The notes below the pieces were generated by a model. The model made no database searches. It saw only the letters and a list, made by a program, of their open reading frames with translations, and was not told the origin of the DNA. The position numbers were made by a program, and so were the translations under genes. From the NCBI GenBank assembly GCA_019038705.1, contig JAHOYX010000174.1, positions 1-35,336 on the forward strand: a stretch of DNA of 35,336 nt, read 5' to 3'. How positions within the stretch are numbered: position 1 is the first letter of the stretch; each line of letters opens with the position of its first letter. Origin of the DNA: Spirochaetales bacterium (GTDB lineage: Bacteria; Spirochaetota; Spirochaetia; DSM-27196; SLST01). Below are positions 9,047 to 19,200 of this stretch, one piece after another.

Positions 9047-9223
9047 ATGGCGAAGACGAAGAAGGGCGCGATTGAGACCATCGCGCTCCAGTGTACGGAA
9101 TGCGACAGGCGCAACTACACGACGACGAAGAATCGGCGCAACATGCAGGGCAAACTCGAACTGAAGAAGTACTGCCCGCACGATCGGAAGCACACCCTCC
9201 ATCGCGAGGCCAAGGTCAAGTAG
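9047..9223 (+). CDS. rpmG: 50S ribosomal protein L33
   Basis: Small, basic large-subunit protein near the E site, 58 residues. The L33 signature is clear: [20 protein letters not shown] near 13-32, followed by [19 protein letters not shown] near 36-54. Cys16 and Cys19 form the first CxxC pair. The second pair is incomplete: Cys43 is present but the fourth position is Asp46, so only three of the four potential zinc ligands are cysteines. It lies between tRNA-Thr and tRNA-Trp, the conserved position. The start is ATG 9047, which gives the normal L33 N-terminus; GGGGAT upstream is a modest Shine-Dalgarno. Confidence 0.96.
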   Translation: MAKTKKGAIETIALQCTECDRRNYTTTKNRRNMQGKLELKKYCPHDRKHTLHREAKVK

Positions 9224-9235
9224 GCACAGCGACAT

Positions 9236-9309
9236 AGGCCAGTAGCTCCAATTGGTAGAGCGTCGGTCTCCAAAACCGAATGTTGTAGGTTCGAATCCTA
9301 CCTGGCCTG
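9236..9309 (+). tRNA. tRNA-Trp(CCA)
   Basis: Acceptor AGGCCAG / CTGGCCT, D arm GCTC/GAGC, anticodon stem TCGGT/ACCGA with loop CTCCAAA (anticodon CCA at 9270-9272), T arm GTAGG/CCTAC, and discriminator G at 9309, as usual for Trp. The 3' terminal CCA is not encoded. It sits 12 bases after rpmG and 58 bases before secE, so it is probably processed from the same transcript. Confidence 0.97.
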
Positions 9310-9367
9310 ATTCCTCTTGTGGCCCGCCGGGCGGCACGAGGGGCGATTTGTACGGAGTAAAAAACGC

Positions 9368-9547
9368 ATGAAGAAGATCATCCAGTTCTTCAAAGACAGT
9401 TTCGCCGAACTCAAGAAGGTCCAGTGGCCGTCCCGAGAGGAAGTCGGATCAAATACCAAGGTCGTACTTGTTTCGGTGCTCATCTTTGCCGTGGTTTTTG
9501 GCGTCGTGGACTTCCTGCTCCTGCAGGCCGTCGAACTGGTCTTCTAA
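9368..9547 (+). CDS. secE: Preprotein translocase subunit SecE
   Basis: Membrane subunit that clamps SecY in the Sec translocon. 59 residues, the short single-spanning form. The N-terminal amphipathic part contains the hallmark FAELKKVQWPSREEV near 12-26, followed by one transmembrane helix about 32-56 (VVLVSVLIFAVVFGVVDFLL). ATG 9368 is preceded by CGGAG at about ten bases. It is followed 30 bases later by nusG, the near-universal bacterial pair, and its partner secY is at 32727. Confidence 0.97.
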   Translation: MKKIIQFFKDSFAELKKVQWPSREEVGSNTKVVLVSVLIFAVVFGVVDFLLLQAVELVF

Positions 9548-9577
9548 CCACGGATCAAAGGGGTAGAAGGCAACAAT

Positions 9578-10132
9578 ATGGCCAAGGGCTGGTACGTAGT
9601 TCACACCTACACAGGGTATGAAAATAAGATAGAGCGCACCATTCGCTTCATGATGGATGGCGGAGAGTTTGGTGAAGCTGTCACGGATATCAAGGTTCCG
9701 GCCGAGCAAGTCGTTGAAGTCAAGGATGGGAAGAAGAAGATTTCCACCAAGAAGTTTCTTCCCGGGTACATCCTCGTTGAGATGGATCTCCCCGACCTGG
9801 GCTGGAAGACGGCATGCTCCTCCATTCGGCGCATCAACGGTGTGACCGGGTTTGTCGGGTCCAGTCCCGGCACCAAGCCTCAGCCCATCAGTCAGGAAGA
9901 GGCCCGGGCTATCTTCCAGAAGACAGGCGAAATCAAGGGCGAAAAGGTGCTGAGGCCCAAAGAGAGTTTCAGTATCGGAGAGAGCGTACGGATCATTGAG
10001 GGTCCGTTCGATTCGTTCACCGGACAGGTGGAGGATGTGAACATGGAGAAGGGGAAGCTGCGCGTGATGGTCGGCATATTCGGCCGCGCCACGCCGGTGG
10101 AGGTGGACTTCCTCCAAGTTGAGAAAGTGTAG
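9578..10132 (+). CDS. nusG: Transcription termination/antitermination protein NusG
   Basis: Binds the RNA polymerase clamp through its NGN domain and contacts Rho or ribosomal protein S10 through its KOW domain. 184 residues, normal length. NGN domain about 1-115: WYVVHTYTGYENKIE at 5-19, FLPGYILVEMDL near 64-75, NGVTGFVGS near 87-95. KOW domain about 130-184: VRIIEGPFDSFTGQVEDVN, then LRVMVGIFGRATPVEVDF. It follows secE and precedes the L11 operon after a 240-base structured gap. Its expected partner S10 is also encoded in the window (23280). Confidence 0.97.
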   Translation: MAKGWYVVHTYTGYENKIERTIRFMMDGGEFGEAVTDIKVPAEQVVEVKDGKKKISTKKFLPGYILVEMDLPDLGWKTACSSIRRINGVTGFVGSSPGTKPQPISQEEARAIFQKTGEIKGEKVLRPKESFSIGESVRIIEGPFDSFTGQVEDVNMEKGKLRVMVGIFGRATPVEVDFLQVEKV

Positions 10133-10265
10133 GTTCTTCGCCTGAGCACGATTCGGTGTGCAGCCAGCGCGTCAATTGCTGACGTGCCGTTGCGTGCCCC
10201 TCGGCGCCGTTGGTTTGGGTGAAGTGGAGACTGTATTGAGGGGATTTTTTGTGGGAATGGATCAA

Positions 10266-10312
10266 ATTGGCAGGGCCAATCTGATCCTGGAGTTCTGCAC
10301 AGCAGAACTCCA
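10266..10312 (+). other. Two tandem hairpins in the rplK leader
   Basis: Hairpin 1: ATTGGC (10266-10271) pairs with GCCAAT (10275-10280) around AGG. Hairpin 2: TGGAGTTCTG (10288-10297) pairs perfectly with CAGAACTCCA (10303-10312) around a five-base loop. Neither has a T-run. They lie about 60 bases before rplK in the 240-base nusG-rplK gap and may be a translational control site, for example for L1, or a processing site. Confidence 0.5.
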
Positions 10313-10372
10313 CGTGGCGGTTATCCAAAGCCGAGCGCCGTCCACGATGTCTGCACCACATAGGAGATGCGT

Positions 10373-10810
10373 ATGGCTAAGAAAAGGGTAACTGCGATGA
10401 TCAAGCTGCAGGTGCCGGCGGGGAAGGCAACACCGGCGCCGCCGGTCGGACCGGCCCTCGGTCCGCACGGTGTCAGCGCGCCGCAGTTTGTTCAACAGTT
10501 CAACGATGTTACGAAAAACATTGAACCGGGCTTGATCATTCCCGTGGTGATAACTGTCTATCATGATCGGACCTTTTCGTTCATCACCAAGACGCCGCCC
10601 GCGGCGGTGCTCATCAAGAAGGCCGTGAAGCTGGACAAGGGAAGCCCGGAAAGTAACAAGGAGAAGGTCGGGACCATTACCCGCGCTCAACTCCGCGACA
10701 TTGCAGAGCGGAAGATGCCGGATCTGAACGCGAATGATGTTGAAGCTGCAATGCAGATCATCGCGGGAACCGCTCGCAGTATGGGCGTAGAGGTGGAGGC
10801 GCAAGGATGA
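10373..10810 (+). CDS. rplK: 50S ribosomal protein L11
   Basis: Component of the GTPase-associated centre; binds 23S rRNA helices 43-44 and supports EF-Tu, EF-G and stringent-response functions. 145 residues from ATG 10373. An in-frame ATG at 10367 abuts the TAGGAG Shine-Dalgarno too closely to be used. The N-terminal domain carries [20 protein letters not shown] with the proline-rich thiostrepton-binding segment; the C-terminal RNA-binding domain includes [20 protein letters not shown] and [14 protein letters not shown]. Its stop overlaps the rplA start (ATGA), which implies translational coupling of L11 and L1, the classic autoregulated pair. Confidence 0.97.
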   Translation: MAKKRVTAMIKLQVPAGKATPAPPVGPALGPHGVSAPQFVQQFNDVTKNIEPGLIIPVVITVYHDRTFSFITKTPPAAVLIKKAVKLDKGSPESNKEKVGTITRAQLRDIAERKMPDLNANDVEAAMQIIAGTARSMGVEVEAQG

Positions 10811-11484
10811 GAGGCGGCAAGAAGTACCGAAGCGCAATAGCCACATACGACAGGCAGCAGATGTACTCTACGGAAGAGGCGGTAGGAATGGTCAAGCAGC
10901 TTGCATTTGCCAAGTTTGACGAGACCGTGGAACTGTCAATGAATCTCAATCTGAAGAAGAGTGCGACAGTGAGAGACACGCTTGTACTGCCCAACCAGTT
11001 CAGCGCGGAGAAGAAGATTCTTGTCTTTGCCAAGGGTGAGAAAGCGGATGAAGCCCGGGATGCCGGCGCCACCTACGTTGGGGATGACGATCTCATTGAG
11101 AAGATCAAGGGCGGTTGGCTGGATTTTGACGTCGCCGTCGCGACGCCCGACATGATGAAGGATGTGGGTCGGCTCGGACCCATCCTCGGCCGCCGCGGCC
11201 TGATGCCGAATCCCAAGACTCAAACAGTCACCTTCAATATCAAGGCCGCGCTCGACGAACTGCGAAAGGGCCGGGTGGAATTCCGATCGGACAAGACAGG
11301 TGTAGTGCATCTCGCGGTCGGCAAGGTCTCCATGGAACCCGCCTCGATTGCTGAGAACATCGACATTGTGATTTCCGAGGTGGAGAAACGTCGACCGGCG
11401 GACACTAAGGGGGATTTCATCAGGACCATCGCGGTCTCATCGACGATGGGCCCCGGAGTCAAAGTTGCCACGGAGAGCGAGTAG
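10807..11484 (+). CDS. rplA: 50S ribosomal protein L1
   Basis: L1-stalk protein that binds 23S rRNA helices 76-78 and, in well-studied bacteria, represses its own mRNA. 225 residues, slightly shorter than the common 230-235. Motifs: [13 protein letters not shown] near 38-50, [21 protein letters not shown] near 62-82, [21 protein letters not shown] near 121-141, [17 protein letters not shown] near 157-173. The start ATG lies four bases inside the end of rplK. Nine bases separate it from rplJ. Confidence 0.97.
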   Translation: MRGGKKYRSAIATYDRQQMYSTEEAVGMVKQLAFAKFDETVELSMNLNLKKSATVRDTLVLPNQFSAEKKILVFAKGEKADEARDAGATYVGDDDLIEKIKGGWLDFDVAVATPDMMKDVGRLGPILGRRGLMPNPKTQTVTFNIKAALDELRKGRVEFRSDKTGVVHLAVGKVSMEPASIAENIDIVISEVEKRRPADTKGDFIRTIAVSSTMGPGVKVATESE

Positions 11485-11493
11485 GAGACCACC

Positions 11494-12033
11494 ATGACAG
11501 ACCACGTAGCCAAGGTGCAACAGCACAAGACAGATTCGCTCGACGCAATCAAGAGCATGTTCAGCGAGAGTAAGGACTTCATCTTCACGGACTACCGAGG
11601 GCTTACAGTCCGGCAGATCACCGCTCTTCGCGGGAAGCTCCGGGAAAAGGAAGCTGAGTATCGTGTTGTGAAGAACCGGTACGCCAAGTTGGCGTTCCAG
11701 CAGCTTGAGCTGCCGGATGTCTCGGAATTGCTCGTCGGGCCGACTGCTCTGGCGCTGCTGAAAGATGATGTGAGTGCGATTGCGAAGATCCTCTTTGAGT
11801 TTGCCAGGGATACGTCAATCACCGTGAAGGGCGCGATTGTTGATGGCCGCGTCTTCAGTGAGACCGAGGCGGAAGCGCTGAGCAGGCTGCCGTCCAGAGA
11901 CCAGTTGCTTGCGCAGCTGATGGGTACCATGCAGGCACCGGTGCAGAACCTGGTGTACGCGATGAATGGGACCATTCAGAAACTGGCTCGAGTGCTGCAG
12001 GCAGTTGCCGACAAGAAGCAGGAAGAGGGCTGA
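11494..12033 (+). CDS. rplJ: 50S ribosomal protein L10
   Basis: Base of the L7/L12 stalk: the N-terminal domain binds 23S rRNA near L11 and the C-terminal helix holds L12 dimers. 179 residues, normal. DFIFTDYRGLTVRQITALRG near 29-48 and YRVVKNRYAKLAF near 56-68 are the conserved rRNA-binding part. The C-terminal stretch LVYAMNGTIQKLARVLQAVADKK is the stalk helix. It starts at ATG 11494 behind TAGGAG and is followed by a 108-base gap before rplL. Confidence 0.96.
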   Translation: MTDHVAKVQQHKTDSLDAIKSMFSESKDFIFTDYRGLTVRQITALRGKLREKEAEYRVVKNRYAKLAFQQLELPDVSELLVGPTALALLKDDVSAIAKILFEFARDTSITVKGAIVDGRVFSETEAEALSRLPSRDQLLAQLMGTMQAPVQNLVYAMNGTIQKLARVLQAVADKKQEEG

Positions 12034-12141
12034 TAAACAGTCGATACGCCCTCCGTTGTGGGGGCACAAGAGGCGGCGTTAGTCTTCGGAAGAAGTGTTG
12101 CGTGCTATCGTCGCCCAATACACATGAAAGGAGAAGGTAAT

Positions 12142-12534
12142 ATGGCGACACTTACGAAAGACGACATTCTGGAGGCAATCGCTTCGATGAGCGTGCTCGA
12201 TGTATCCGAGCTCGTGAAGGCGATGGAGGACAAGTTTGGCGTGACCGCAGCTGCTCCTGTTGCAGTAGCCATGGCAGGTGCTGCACCGGCTGGGGGCGAT
12301 GGGGCCGCAGCGGAAGAGCAGATTGAGTTCGACGTCATCCTCAAGGGATTCGAAGATGGGAAGAAGATTCCTGTCATTAAGGAGATCCGCGCAATTACGG
12401 GCCTTGGCCTGAAGGAAGCAAAGGATCTCGTTGAAGCCGGAGGAAAGACTGTCAAGGAAGCCGTATCAAAGGACGAGGCCGCCTCAATCAAGGAAAAGCT
12501 CGAGACAGCTGGCGGTCAGGTCGACATCCAGTAG
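12142..12534 (+). CDS. rplL: 50S ribosomal protein L7/L12
   Basis: Multicopy stalk protein that recruits translational GTPases. 130 residues. N-terminal dimerisation domain about 1-34 ([20 protein letters not shown]), a flexible Ala/Gly/Pro hinge about 35-58, and a C-terminal factor-binding domain about 60-130 with [20 protein letters not shown] near 74-93 and the closing part [16 protein letters not shown] 12142 is preceded by AAGGAGAAGG, a strong ribosome-binding site as expected for the most highly made ribosomal protein. It is separated from rpoB by 143 bases containing a 15-base-pair hairpin. Confidence 0.97.
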   Translation: MATLTKDDILEAIASMSVLDVSELVKAMEDKFGVTAAAPVAVAMAGAAPAGGDGAAAEEQIEFDVILKGFEDGKKIPVIKEIRAITGLGLKEAKDLVEAGGKTVKEAVSKDEAASIKEKLETAGGQVDIQ

Positions 12535-12574
12535 ACGTTCAATTCGGACGTTTGCTTCATACTTATCTCAATTC

Positions 12575-12609
12575 GCCATTGGGGACAGAGGGTATCTGTC
12601 TCCAATGGC
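12575..12609 (+). other. Strong hairpin between rplL and rpoB
   Basis: GCCATTGGGGACAGA (12575-12589) pairs along all 15 bases, with one G-T wobble, with 12595-12609 around the loop GGGTA. There is no T-run after it. In E. coli this same junction holds an RNase III site and a partial attenuator that lower rpoBC expression relative to rplJL, so an equivalent role is likely. Confidence 0.7.
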
Positions 12610-12613
12610 CTGT

Positions 12614-12634
12614 CGCGCCAGGACCTGTGGCGCG
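12614..12634 (+). other. Second hairpin before rpoB
   Basis: CGCGCCA (12614-12620) pairs with TGGCGCG (12628-12634) around a seven-base loop, five bases after the 15-base-pair hairpin. It ends about 43 bases before the rpoB ATG. It has no T-run and is probably part of the same regulatory leader. Confidence 0.45.
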
Positions 12635-12677
12635 TCGCGTGGCGTGGTGGCCGGTAGAAGCTGCTTGGGAGGTTCGC

Positions 12678-15600
12678 ATGCTTGATAGGAACACAAAGAT
12701 TGAACGCGTAGTGGTCGGGCAACAGACGCGATCGGTCATGGAGGTGCCTGATCTCGTTGATATACAGATTGCGTCATTCGAGAAGTTCCTGCAGCGAGAG
12801 CATTTGTCCGCCGGAAACCCTATCAATCTGCAGGGTTTGGAAGAGGTGTACCAGGCGGCTTTCCCGATAGAAAGCCAGAATGGCGAAATGCGGCTCGAGT
12901 ACAGCCACTATATCCTCAACGAAGAGAACATCAAGCTGACCGAAGCTGAATGCAAGCAGAAGGGACACACCTATGCTATCTCGGTCAAGGCCCGGATTAA
13001 TCTCGTGTTCCTGGAGACCGGTGAGATCCGGCAGAAAGACATATACATGGGCGACGTTCCGTTGATGACTGATCGTGGAACGTTCATCATCAACGGTGCC
13101 GAGCGAGTCGTCGTAAGTCAGATTCATCGATCTCCAGGCGTGATCTTCTCTAACGACAAGGGCGTCCATAGTTCCCGGATCATCCCCTATCGCGGCAGTT
13201 GGCTGGAATTTGAGATTGACCAGAAGAAAGAGCTGGTCTACGCCAAGATTGATCGCAAGAAACGGATCCTTGGGACGCTGTTTCTGAGAGCACTTGGATT
13301 TGATACCCGAGAGAAGATAATTGATCTCTTCTATCGCACAGTTTCCATGAAGGTCAGCGACAAGCGCGAGGAGATGGAGAGGCTGAACGGCCAGGTGCTT
13401 GCCCGCGCCGTCCATATTAGTGAGAAAGGCGCAGACGGCGAGAAGACCTCACGCAAGCTCTACAAGGCCGGCGAGAAGATCCATCCGCACGACATTGACG
13501 AGCTCGTTCACTCGGGGGTGAAGGCAGTCGATGTGATCGACATGTCGAATGAGGAGAGTCTCCATTCCGAGATCATCCTGAATTGTTTCGAGCGCGAGGA
13601 GAGCAAATTCACCCGCGAGGGTGCTGACGTTGATGAGCCCAATCGGGAAGACGCCCTCGCAGCGGTATACGCGGTCCTCCTCCCCGGCGAACCGATCACG
13701 GTGGAGAGTGCGGAGAAGGACTTCAATAGCATGTTCTTCACCTCTCGCCGGTATGACCTCGGTCGCGTTGGGCGCTACAAGCTGAACAAGAAGTTTGACT
13801 ATCCGGAGCCTACGGACAGTCATCTGCTCACCAAGGATGACATTGTCAATACTATGGGCTTTCTGATCCGGGTCTACATAGGCGAATCCAATGTTGATGA
13901 CATAGATCACCTGGGGAATCGGAGAATCAGAAGCGTCGGAGAGCTGTTGGCAAACGCGCTCAAGACTGCGTTCAGCAGAATGGAGCGGATTGCCAAGGAG
14001 CGCATGAGTCTCAAAGAGACTGACACGATCAAGCCTCAGGACCTCATTTCAATCAAGCCGGTCGTGGCTGCGATCAAGGAGTTCTTCGGTTCGTCCCAGC
14101 TCTCCCAGTTCATGGACCAGGTCAACCCTCTCTCTGAGTTGACTCATAAGCGGCGCCTGAATGCTCTTGGCCCGGGTGGTCTGTCACGCGATCGCGCAGG
14201 ATTCGAGGTGCGGGACGTTCACTACACCCACTACGGCCGGATGTGCCCAATTGAGACGCCTGAAGGTCCAAACATCGGGTTGATCGTGAGTCTGGCCAAC
14301 TACACGCGCGTCAATGACTACGGGTTTCTCGAGGCACCGTATCGGAAAGTTGTGAAAGGCAAGGCCACGACCGAGATCGAGTATCTGTCGGCCATGGACG
14401 AGGAGAAATACTTCATTGCCCAGGCAAATGCCAAAATCGACAAGGCCGGCAAGTTCCTGACCCCACTCGTCTCTGTTCGCAAGAGCGGAGACTACACAAC
14501 CAGGGCTCCGGATCAGATTCAATACATGGACGTATCGCCAAAACAGGTCATCTCTGTTTCGGCTTCCCTTATTCCGTTCCTGGAACACGACGATGCGAAC
14601 CGGGCGCTGATGGGCAGTAACATGCAACGTCAGGCAGTTCCGCTGGTCTTTCCGGAACCCCCTCGAGTCGGCACAGGTATGGAGAAGAAGTGTGCGTACG
14701 ATTCCGGCGTGCTGGTCAAGGCGCGGCGTGCTGGAGAGGTGGTGTACGTGACCTCCCGTGCGGTTCAGATCAAGCCGGATGACGCCAAGAACGCAAAGGA
14801 CATCGATACCTATTACCTCATCAAGTACCAGCGGACCAATCAGGATACCTGTTTCATTCAGAAGCCGATCGTCAAGCTTGGTCAGCAGGTTGCCGTCGGT
14901 GAGGTGGTTGCCGATGGTCCCGCCACTCACAATGGTGAACTCGCGCTCGGGCGCAATATTCTGGTCGGATTCGTGCCGTGGAATGGCTACAACTACGAAG
15001 ACGCCATCCTGATTTCTGAGAAGGTGGTGAAAGAGGACATTTTCACCAGTGTTCACATCAAAGAATTCGCCATTGACGTCCGAGAGACCAAACTTGGTCC
15101 GGAGAAGATTACTCGCGACATCCCGAACACCAGCGAGAAGACCCTTGACCAGCTCGACGAGGAAGGTATCGTCCAGGTGGGCGCCAAGATCGGAAGCGGG
15201 TACATCCTCGTAGGAAAGGTCACGCCGAAGAGTGAGACGGAGACAACTCCCGAGTTCAAGCTTCTGAATTCCATCTTCGGGGAGAAAGCCAAGGAGGTGC
15301 GGGACACCTCCCTTCGGGTGCCGCACGGGGTAGAAGGAACGGTCATTGACGTTCAGCGACTGAAACGCAGTGAGGGCGACGACCTGTCGCCGGGCGTTGA
15401 TGAGGTCGTGAAGGTGCTGATAGCCACCAAACGGAAATTGCGGGAAGGCGACAAGATGGCAGGCCGCCACGGCAACAAGGGCGTCATCGCTCGCGTGCTG
15501 GCAGAGGAAGACATGCCGTACATGGCCGACGGCACGCCGCTGGATATCTGTCTGAACCCGCTTGGCGTTCCCAGCCGAATGAACCTTGGTCAGATCCTTG

Positions 15601-16193
15601 AGACCGAACTTGGTTGGGCCGCCGCCGTGCTTGACGAGTGGTATGCGACACCGGTGTTCGAGTCCGCAACGAACGAAGAGATTGTCGGCAAGCTGGAGGC
15701 CGCGGGATTGCCCGAGGGATCCAAGATCTGTCTCCACGATGGTCGAACCGGTGAGCCGTTCGAGAATGATGTAATGGTCGGTTACATGTACATGCTGAAG
15801 CTCCACCATCTTGTGGATGACAAGATGCACGCCCGGTCGACCGGTCCCTATTCTCTCGTCACTCAGCAGCCGCTCGGTGGCAAGGCGCAGTTCGGCGGTC
15901 AGCGACTCGGTGAGATGGAAGTGTGGGCGCTCGAGGCGTATGGCGCCGCGAATACTCTTCAGGAACTCCTGACCATCAAGAGCGATGACATGAACGGCCG
16001 GGCGAAGATATATGAGAGCATCGTGAAGGGAGAACCTTCCACGCGTGCCGGAGTGCCGGAGAGCTTCAATGTTCTCGTGCAGGAACTCCGTGGTCTGGCT
16101 CTGGACATCTCAATTTGGGACGGGAAGGGCAAGCAGATACCACTGACCGAGCGAGACGAGGAATTGATCAATCGGCAGGGGAGCAATTTCTAG
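12678..16193 (+). CDS. rpoB: RNA polymerase beta subunit
   Basis: Catalytic beta subunit, 1171 residues from ATG 12678, which follows GGGAGG; longer in-frame starts lie inside the hairpin leader. Landmarks: N-terminal [32 protein letters not shown]; fork and rifampicin region [20 protein letters not shown] followed by [54 protein letters not shown]; and the C-terminal clamp segment [20 protein letters not shown]. The residue equivalent to E. coli Ser531 is Asn495 (AAT at 14160-14162), while the counterparts of Asp516 and His526 are unchanged. Asn here is the known spirochaete residue linked to natural rifampicin resistance. rpoC follows after 82 bases. Confidence 0.98.
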   Translation: MLDRNTKIERVVVGQQTRSVMEVPDLVDIQIASFEKFLQREHLSAGNPINLQGLEEVYQAAFPIESQNGEMRLEYSHYILNEENIKLTEAECKQKGHTYAISVKARINLVFLETGEIRQKDIYMGDVPLMTDRGTFIINGAERVVVSQIHRSPGVIFSNDKGVHSSRIIPYRGSWLEFEIDQKKELVYAKIDRKKRILGTLFLRALGFDTREKIIDLFYRTVSMKVSDKREEMERLNGQVLARAVHISEKGADGEKTSRKLYKAGEKIHPHDIDELVHSGVKAVDVIDMSNEESLHSEIILNCFEREESKFTREGADVDEPNREDALAAVYAVLLPGEPITVESAEKDFNSMFFTSRRYDLGRVGRYKLNKKFDYPEPTDSHLLTKDDIVNTMGFLIRVYIGESNVDDIDHLGNRRIRSVGELLANALKTAFSRMERIAKERMSLKETDTIKPQDLISIKPVVAAIKEFFGSSQLSQFMDQVNPLSELTHKRRLNALGPGGLSRDRAGFEVRDVHYTHYGRMCPIETPEGPNIGLIVSLANYTRVNDYGFLEAPYRKVVKGKATTEIEYLSAMDEEKYFIAQANAKIDKAGKFLTPLVSVRKSGDYTTRAPDQIQYMDVSPKQVISVSASLIPFLEHDDANRALMGSNMQRQAVPLVFPEPPRVGTGMEKKCAYDSGVLVKARRAGEVVYVTSRAVQIKPDDAKNAKDIDTYYLIKYQRTNQDTCFIQKPIVKLGQQVAVGEVVADGPATHNGELALGRNILVGFVPWNGYNYEDAILISEKVVKEDIFTSVHIKEFAIDVRETKLGPEKITRDIPNTSEKTLDQLDEEGIVQVGAKIGSGYILVGKVTPKSETETTPEFKLLNSIFGEKAKEVRDTSLRVPHGVEGTVIDVQRLKRSEGDDLSPGVDEVVKVLIATKRKLREGDKMAGRHGNKGVIARVLAEEDMPYMADGTPLDICLNPLGVPSRMNLGQILETELGWAAAVLDEWYATPVFESATNEEIVGKLEAAGLPEGSKICLHDGRTGEPFENDVMVGYMYMLKLHHLVDDKMHARSTGPYSLVTQQPLGGKAQFGGQRLGEMEVWALEAYGAANTLQELLTIKSDDMNGRAKIYESIVKGEPSTRAGVPESFNVLVQELRGLALDISIWDGKGKQIPLTERDEELINRQGSNF

Positions 16194-16275
16194 AACGCGT
16201 GGCCTGGAATCCGCTTCGCGATGAAATACCCCGACACGGCGTGGCCGGACATGGAATGTTCGCCAGGAGGATCGG

Positions 16276-19200
16276 ATGAGAGACATTCAGGACTTCGACA
16301 GTATCATGATCAAGCTGGCTTCACCCGATCAGGTTCGGGCGTGGAGCTATGGTGAGGTCAAGAAGCCTGAGACCATAAACTATCGAACTCTGCGACCTGA
16401 GAAGGATGGACTGTTCTGCGAGCGCATTTTCGGCACGACCAAGGAATGGGAGTGCTACTGCGGGAAGTTCAAGAGCATTCGCTACAAAGGCGTCATCTGC
16501 GACCGCTGCGGCGTTGAAGTGACTCACTTCAAGGTTCGGCGCGAACGGATGGGGCACATCGAGCTTGCAAGTCCTGTGTCGCACATCTGGTACTATCGGT
16601 CGGTCCCCAGTCGAATGGGCCTGCTCCTGGACCTGACGATCGCGGCTCTCAGATCCATTCTGTACTACGAGAAGTACATCGTCATTGATCCGGGTGACAC
16701 CGATCTCAAACCCATGGAGCTCCTCTCTGAGGAAGATTATGCGGAGGCCAAGGAACGGTATGGAATGAGCTTCTCTGCCGGAATCGGCGCTGAAGCAATC
16801 CGCACATTGCTCGAAAATCTCAACCTGGATGAGCTCAGCACGGCCCTGAGGGAGAAGATGATTGAGAAGGGGGCAAAGGCCGACAAGCGCCTCCTCAAGC
16901 GAATAGAAATCGTCGAAAATTTCCGCGACTCCGGGAACAAGGCAGATTGGATGATCCTTGACGTAATCCCGGTGATTCCGCCCGAGCTTCGACCAATGGT
17001 CCAGCTGGATGGGGGTCGATTTGCCACAAGTGATCTGAACGATCTCTACCGGCGGGTCATCAATCGGAACAATCGACTCAAGCGCCTCATGGCGCTCAAC
17101 GCCCCCGACATCATTATCCGCAACGAAAAACGCATGCTTCAGGAAGCGGTAGACGCGCTCTTTGACAACTCCAAGAAGAAGCGGGTCGTCAAGGGTGCGA
17201 GCAACCGTCCGCTGAAGAGCCTCTCCGACATGCTCAAGGGTAAGCAGGGGCGTTTTCGGCAGAATCTACTCGGTAAGCGGGTTGACTACTCGGGTCGTTC
17301 GGTCATTGTCGTCGGCCCGGAGCTGCAGCTTCACCAGTGCGGTCTTCCGACCAAGATGGCGTTGGAGCTGTTCAAACCGTTCATCATGAAGAAACTCGTC
17401 GAGAAAGATGTGGTCTACAACATCAAAAAGGCGAAGACCCTGGTTGAGCAGGAGACGCCGGAAGTATGGTCGGTGCTTGACGATGTCGTGAAGGAGCATC
17501 CGGTACTTCTGAATCGGGCGCCGACACTCCACAGACTTGGCATCCAGGCATTCGAGCCGGTACTCGTCGGTGGGAAGGCAATCAGACTGCATCCACTCGT
17601 CTGCCATGCATTCAATGCAGACTTTGACGGGGACCAGATGGCGGTCCACGTCCCTCTCACACAGGCGGCTCAGATTGAATGCTGGACGCTCATGCTCAGT
17701 TCACGAAATCTTCTGAATCCGGCAAATGGCAAGCCTATCGTCTTTCCGAGTCAGGACATGGTTCTCGGTATCAATTACCTGACCCGTCATCGATCGGGGG
17801 CGAAGGGAGAGGGGCGATACTACTCGAGCCCCGATGAGGTCCTTCTTGCGCTGGAGGCCAAAGCCGTTGATTACGCGGCAATGATCAAGGTGCCGTACAA
17901 CGGAGAGAGTCTGGAGACGACCCCGGGCAGGCTCATTCTCAATCAGGAGTTGCCTGACGAGATCGAGTATGTGAACGAGCCGATGGGTGACAAGGAGCTC
18001 CGAAATCTGATTGCGGTCGTCTACGCGGAGAAAGGTCCCCACGTCACGGTTGGTTTGTTGGACGCGATCAAGAGTCTGGGCTTCCAGTACGCGACCATCT
18101 TCGGAGCGACGATCGGCATGGAAGACATTCTGGTACCGGAAGAGAAGAAGGAGATGATCGGCTCCGCCAACGACGAGGTCAGCGCCATACAGAAACAGTA
18201 TCTGCAAGGGCACATCACCAACGAGGAGCGGTACAACCGTGTCGTCGAGGTGTGGAGTAATACCAATGAGGACCTCACCAACGTCATGATGGCCAAGCTG
18301 AAGTCGGACAAATCCGGATTCAACCCGGTTTACATGATGGCCAATTCCGGCGCACGAGGCAGCCGGAGCCAGATCCGTCAGCTCGCGGGCATGCGTGGCC
18401 TCATGGCCAAGCCTTCCGGAGACATCATTGAGTTGCCCATCCGGAGCAACTTCAAGGAGGGCCTCTCGGTTATTGAGTTCTTCATTTCGACCAATGGCGC
18501 CCGGAAAGGTCTTGCCGATACGGCGCTGAAAACCGCCGACGCCGGCTACCTGACACGAAGACTGGTTGATATTGCGCAGGACGTGGTGATCACCGAAGAC
18601 GACTGCGGAACGATCAACGGAATCGGGATGACCGCTCTGAAGGATGGAGAAGAAATCGTTGAGAGTCTTTCCGACCGTATTGCCGGTCGATTTACCCTGG
18701 AACGGGTCAAGCATCCGATTACCAGCGACCTCATCGTAGACGTAAATGAGGAAATCACCGATGAAAAGGCAGAGATCATCGAAAACGCCGGCATTGAAGA
18801 GGTCCGAATCCGAACGGTGCTCACATGCGAAGCGCGCCACGGAGTGTGTCGCAAGTGCTACGGCCGGAACCTCGCAAACAATCAGCAGGTGAATATCGGC
18901 GAGGCCGTTGGGATCATTGCAGCCCAGAGCATCGGTCAGCCGGGTACCCAGCTGACCATGAGAACCTTCCACATTGGGGGGGCCGCGACGAAGATGAGCG
19001 AAGAGAACCGGACCTATCTTCGGTATCCGGTGCTCGTCAAGGAAATCAAAGGAAACGTTGTCGAACTCGATCGTGGTGTGCGCCTGCTGACCCGGAAGGG
19101 CACCGCTACGGTCGCCCGCATCCTGCAGACTGTTGAAACTCAGAAACGAGATCGAATCCAGGTGGAAGACGGAGAGAAGGTGGCCAAAGGCCAGGTGGTC

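Noticed and set aside
16194-16275. Direct repeat GCGTGGCC in the rpoB-rpoC gap
   Set aside because: It is only eight bases, not inverted, and within chance expectation for this base composition.
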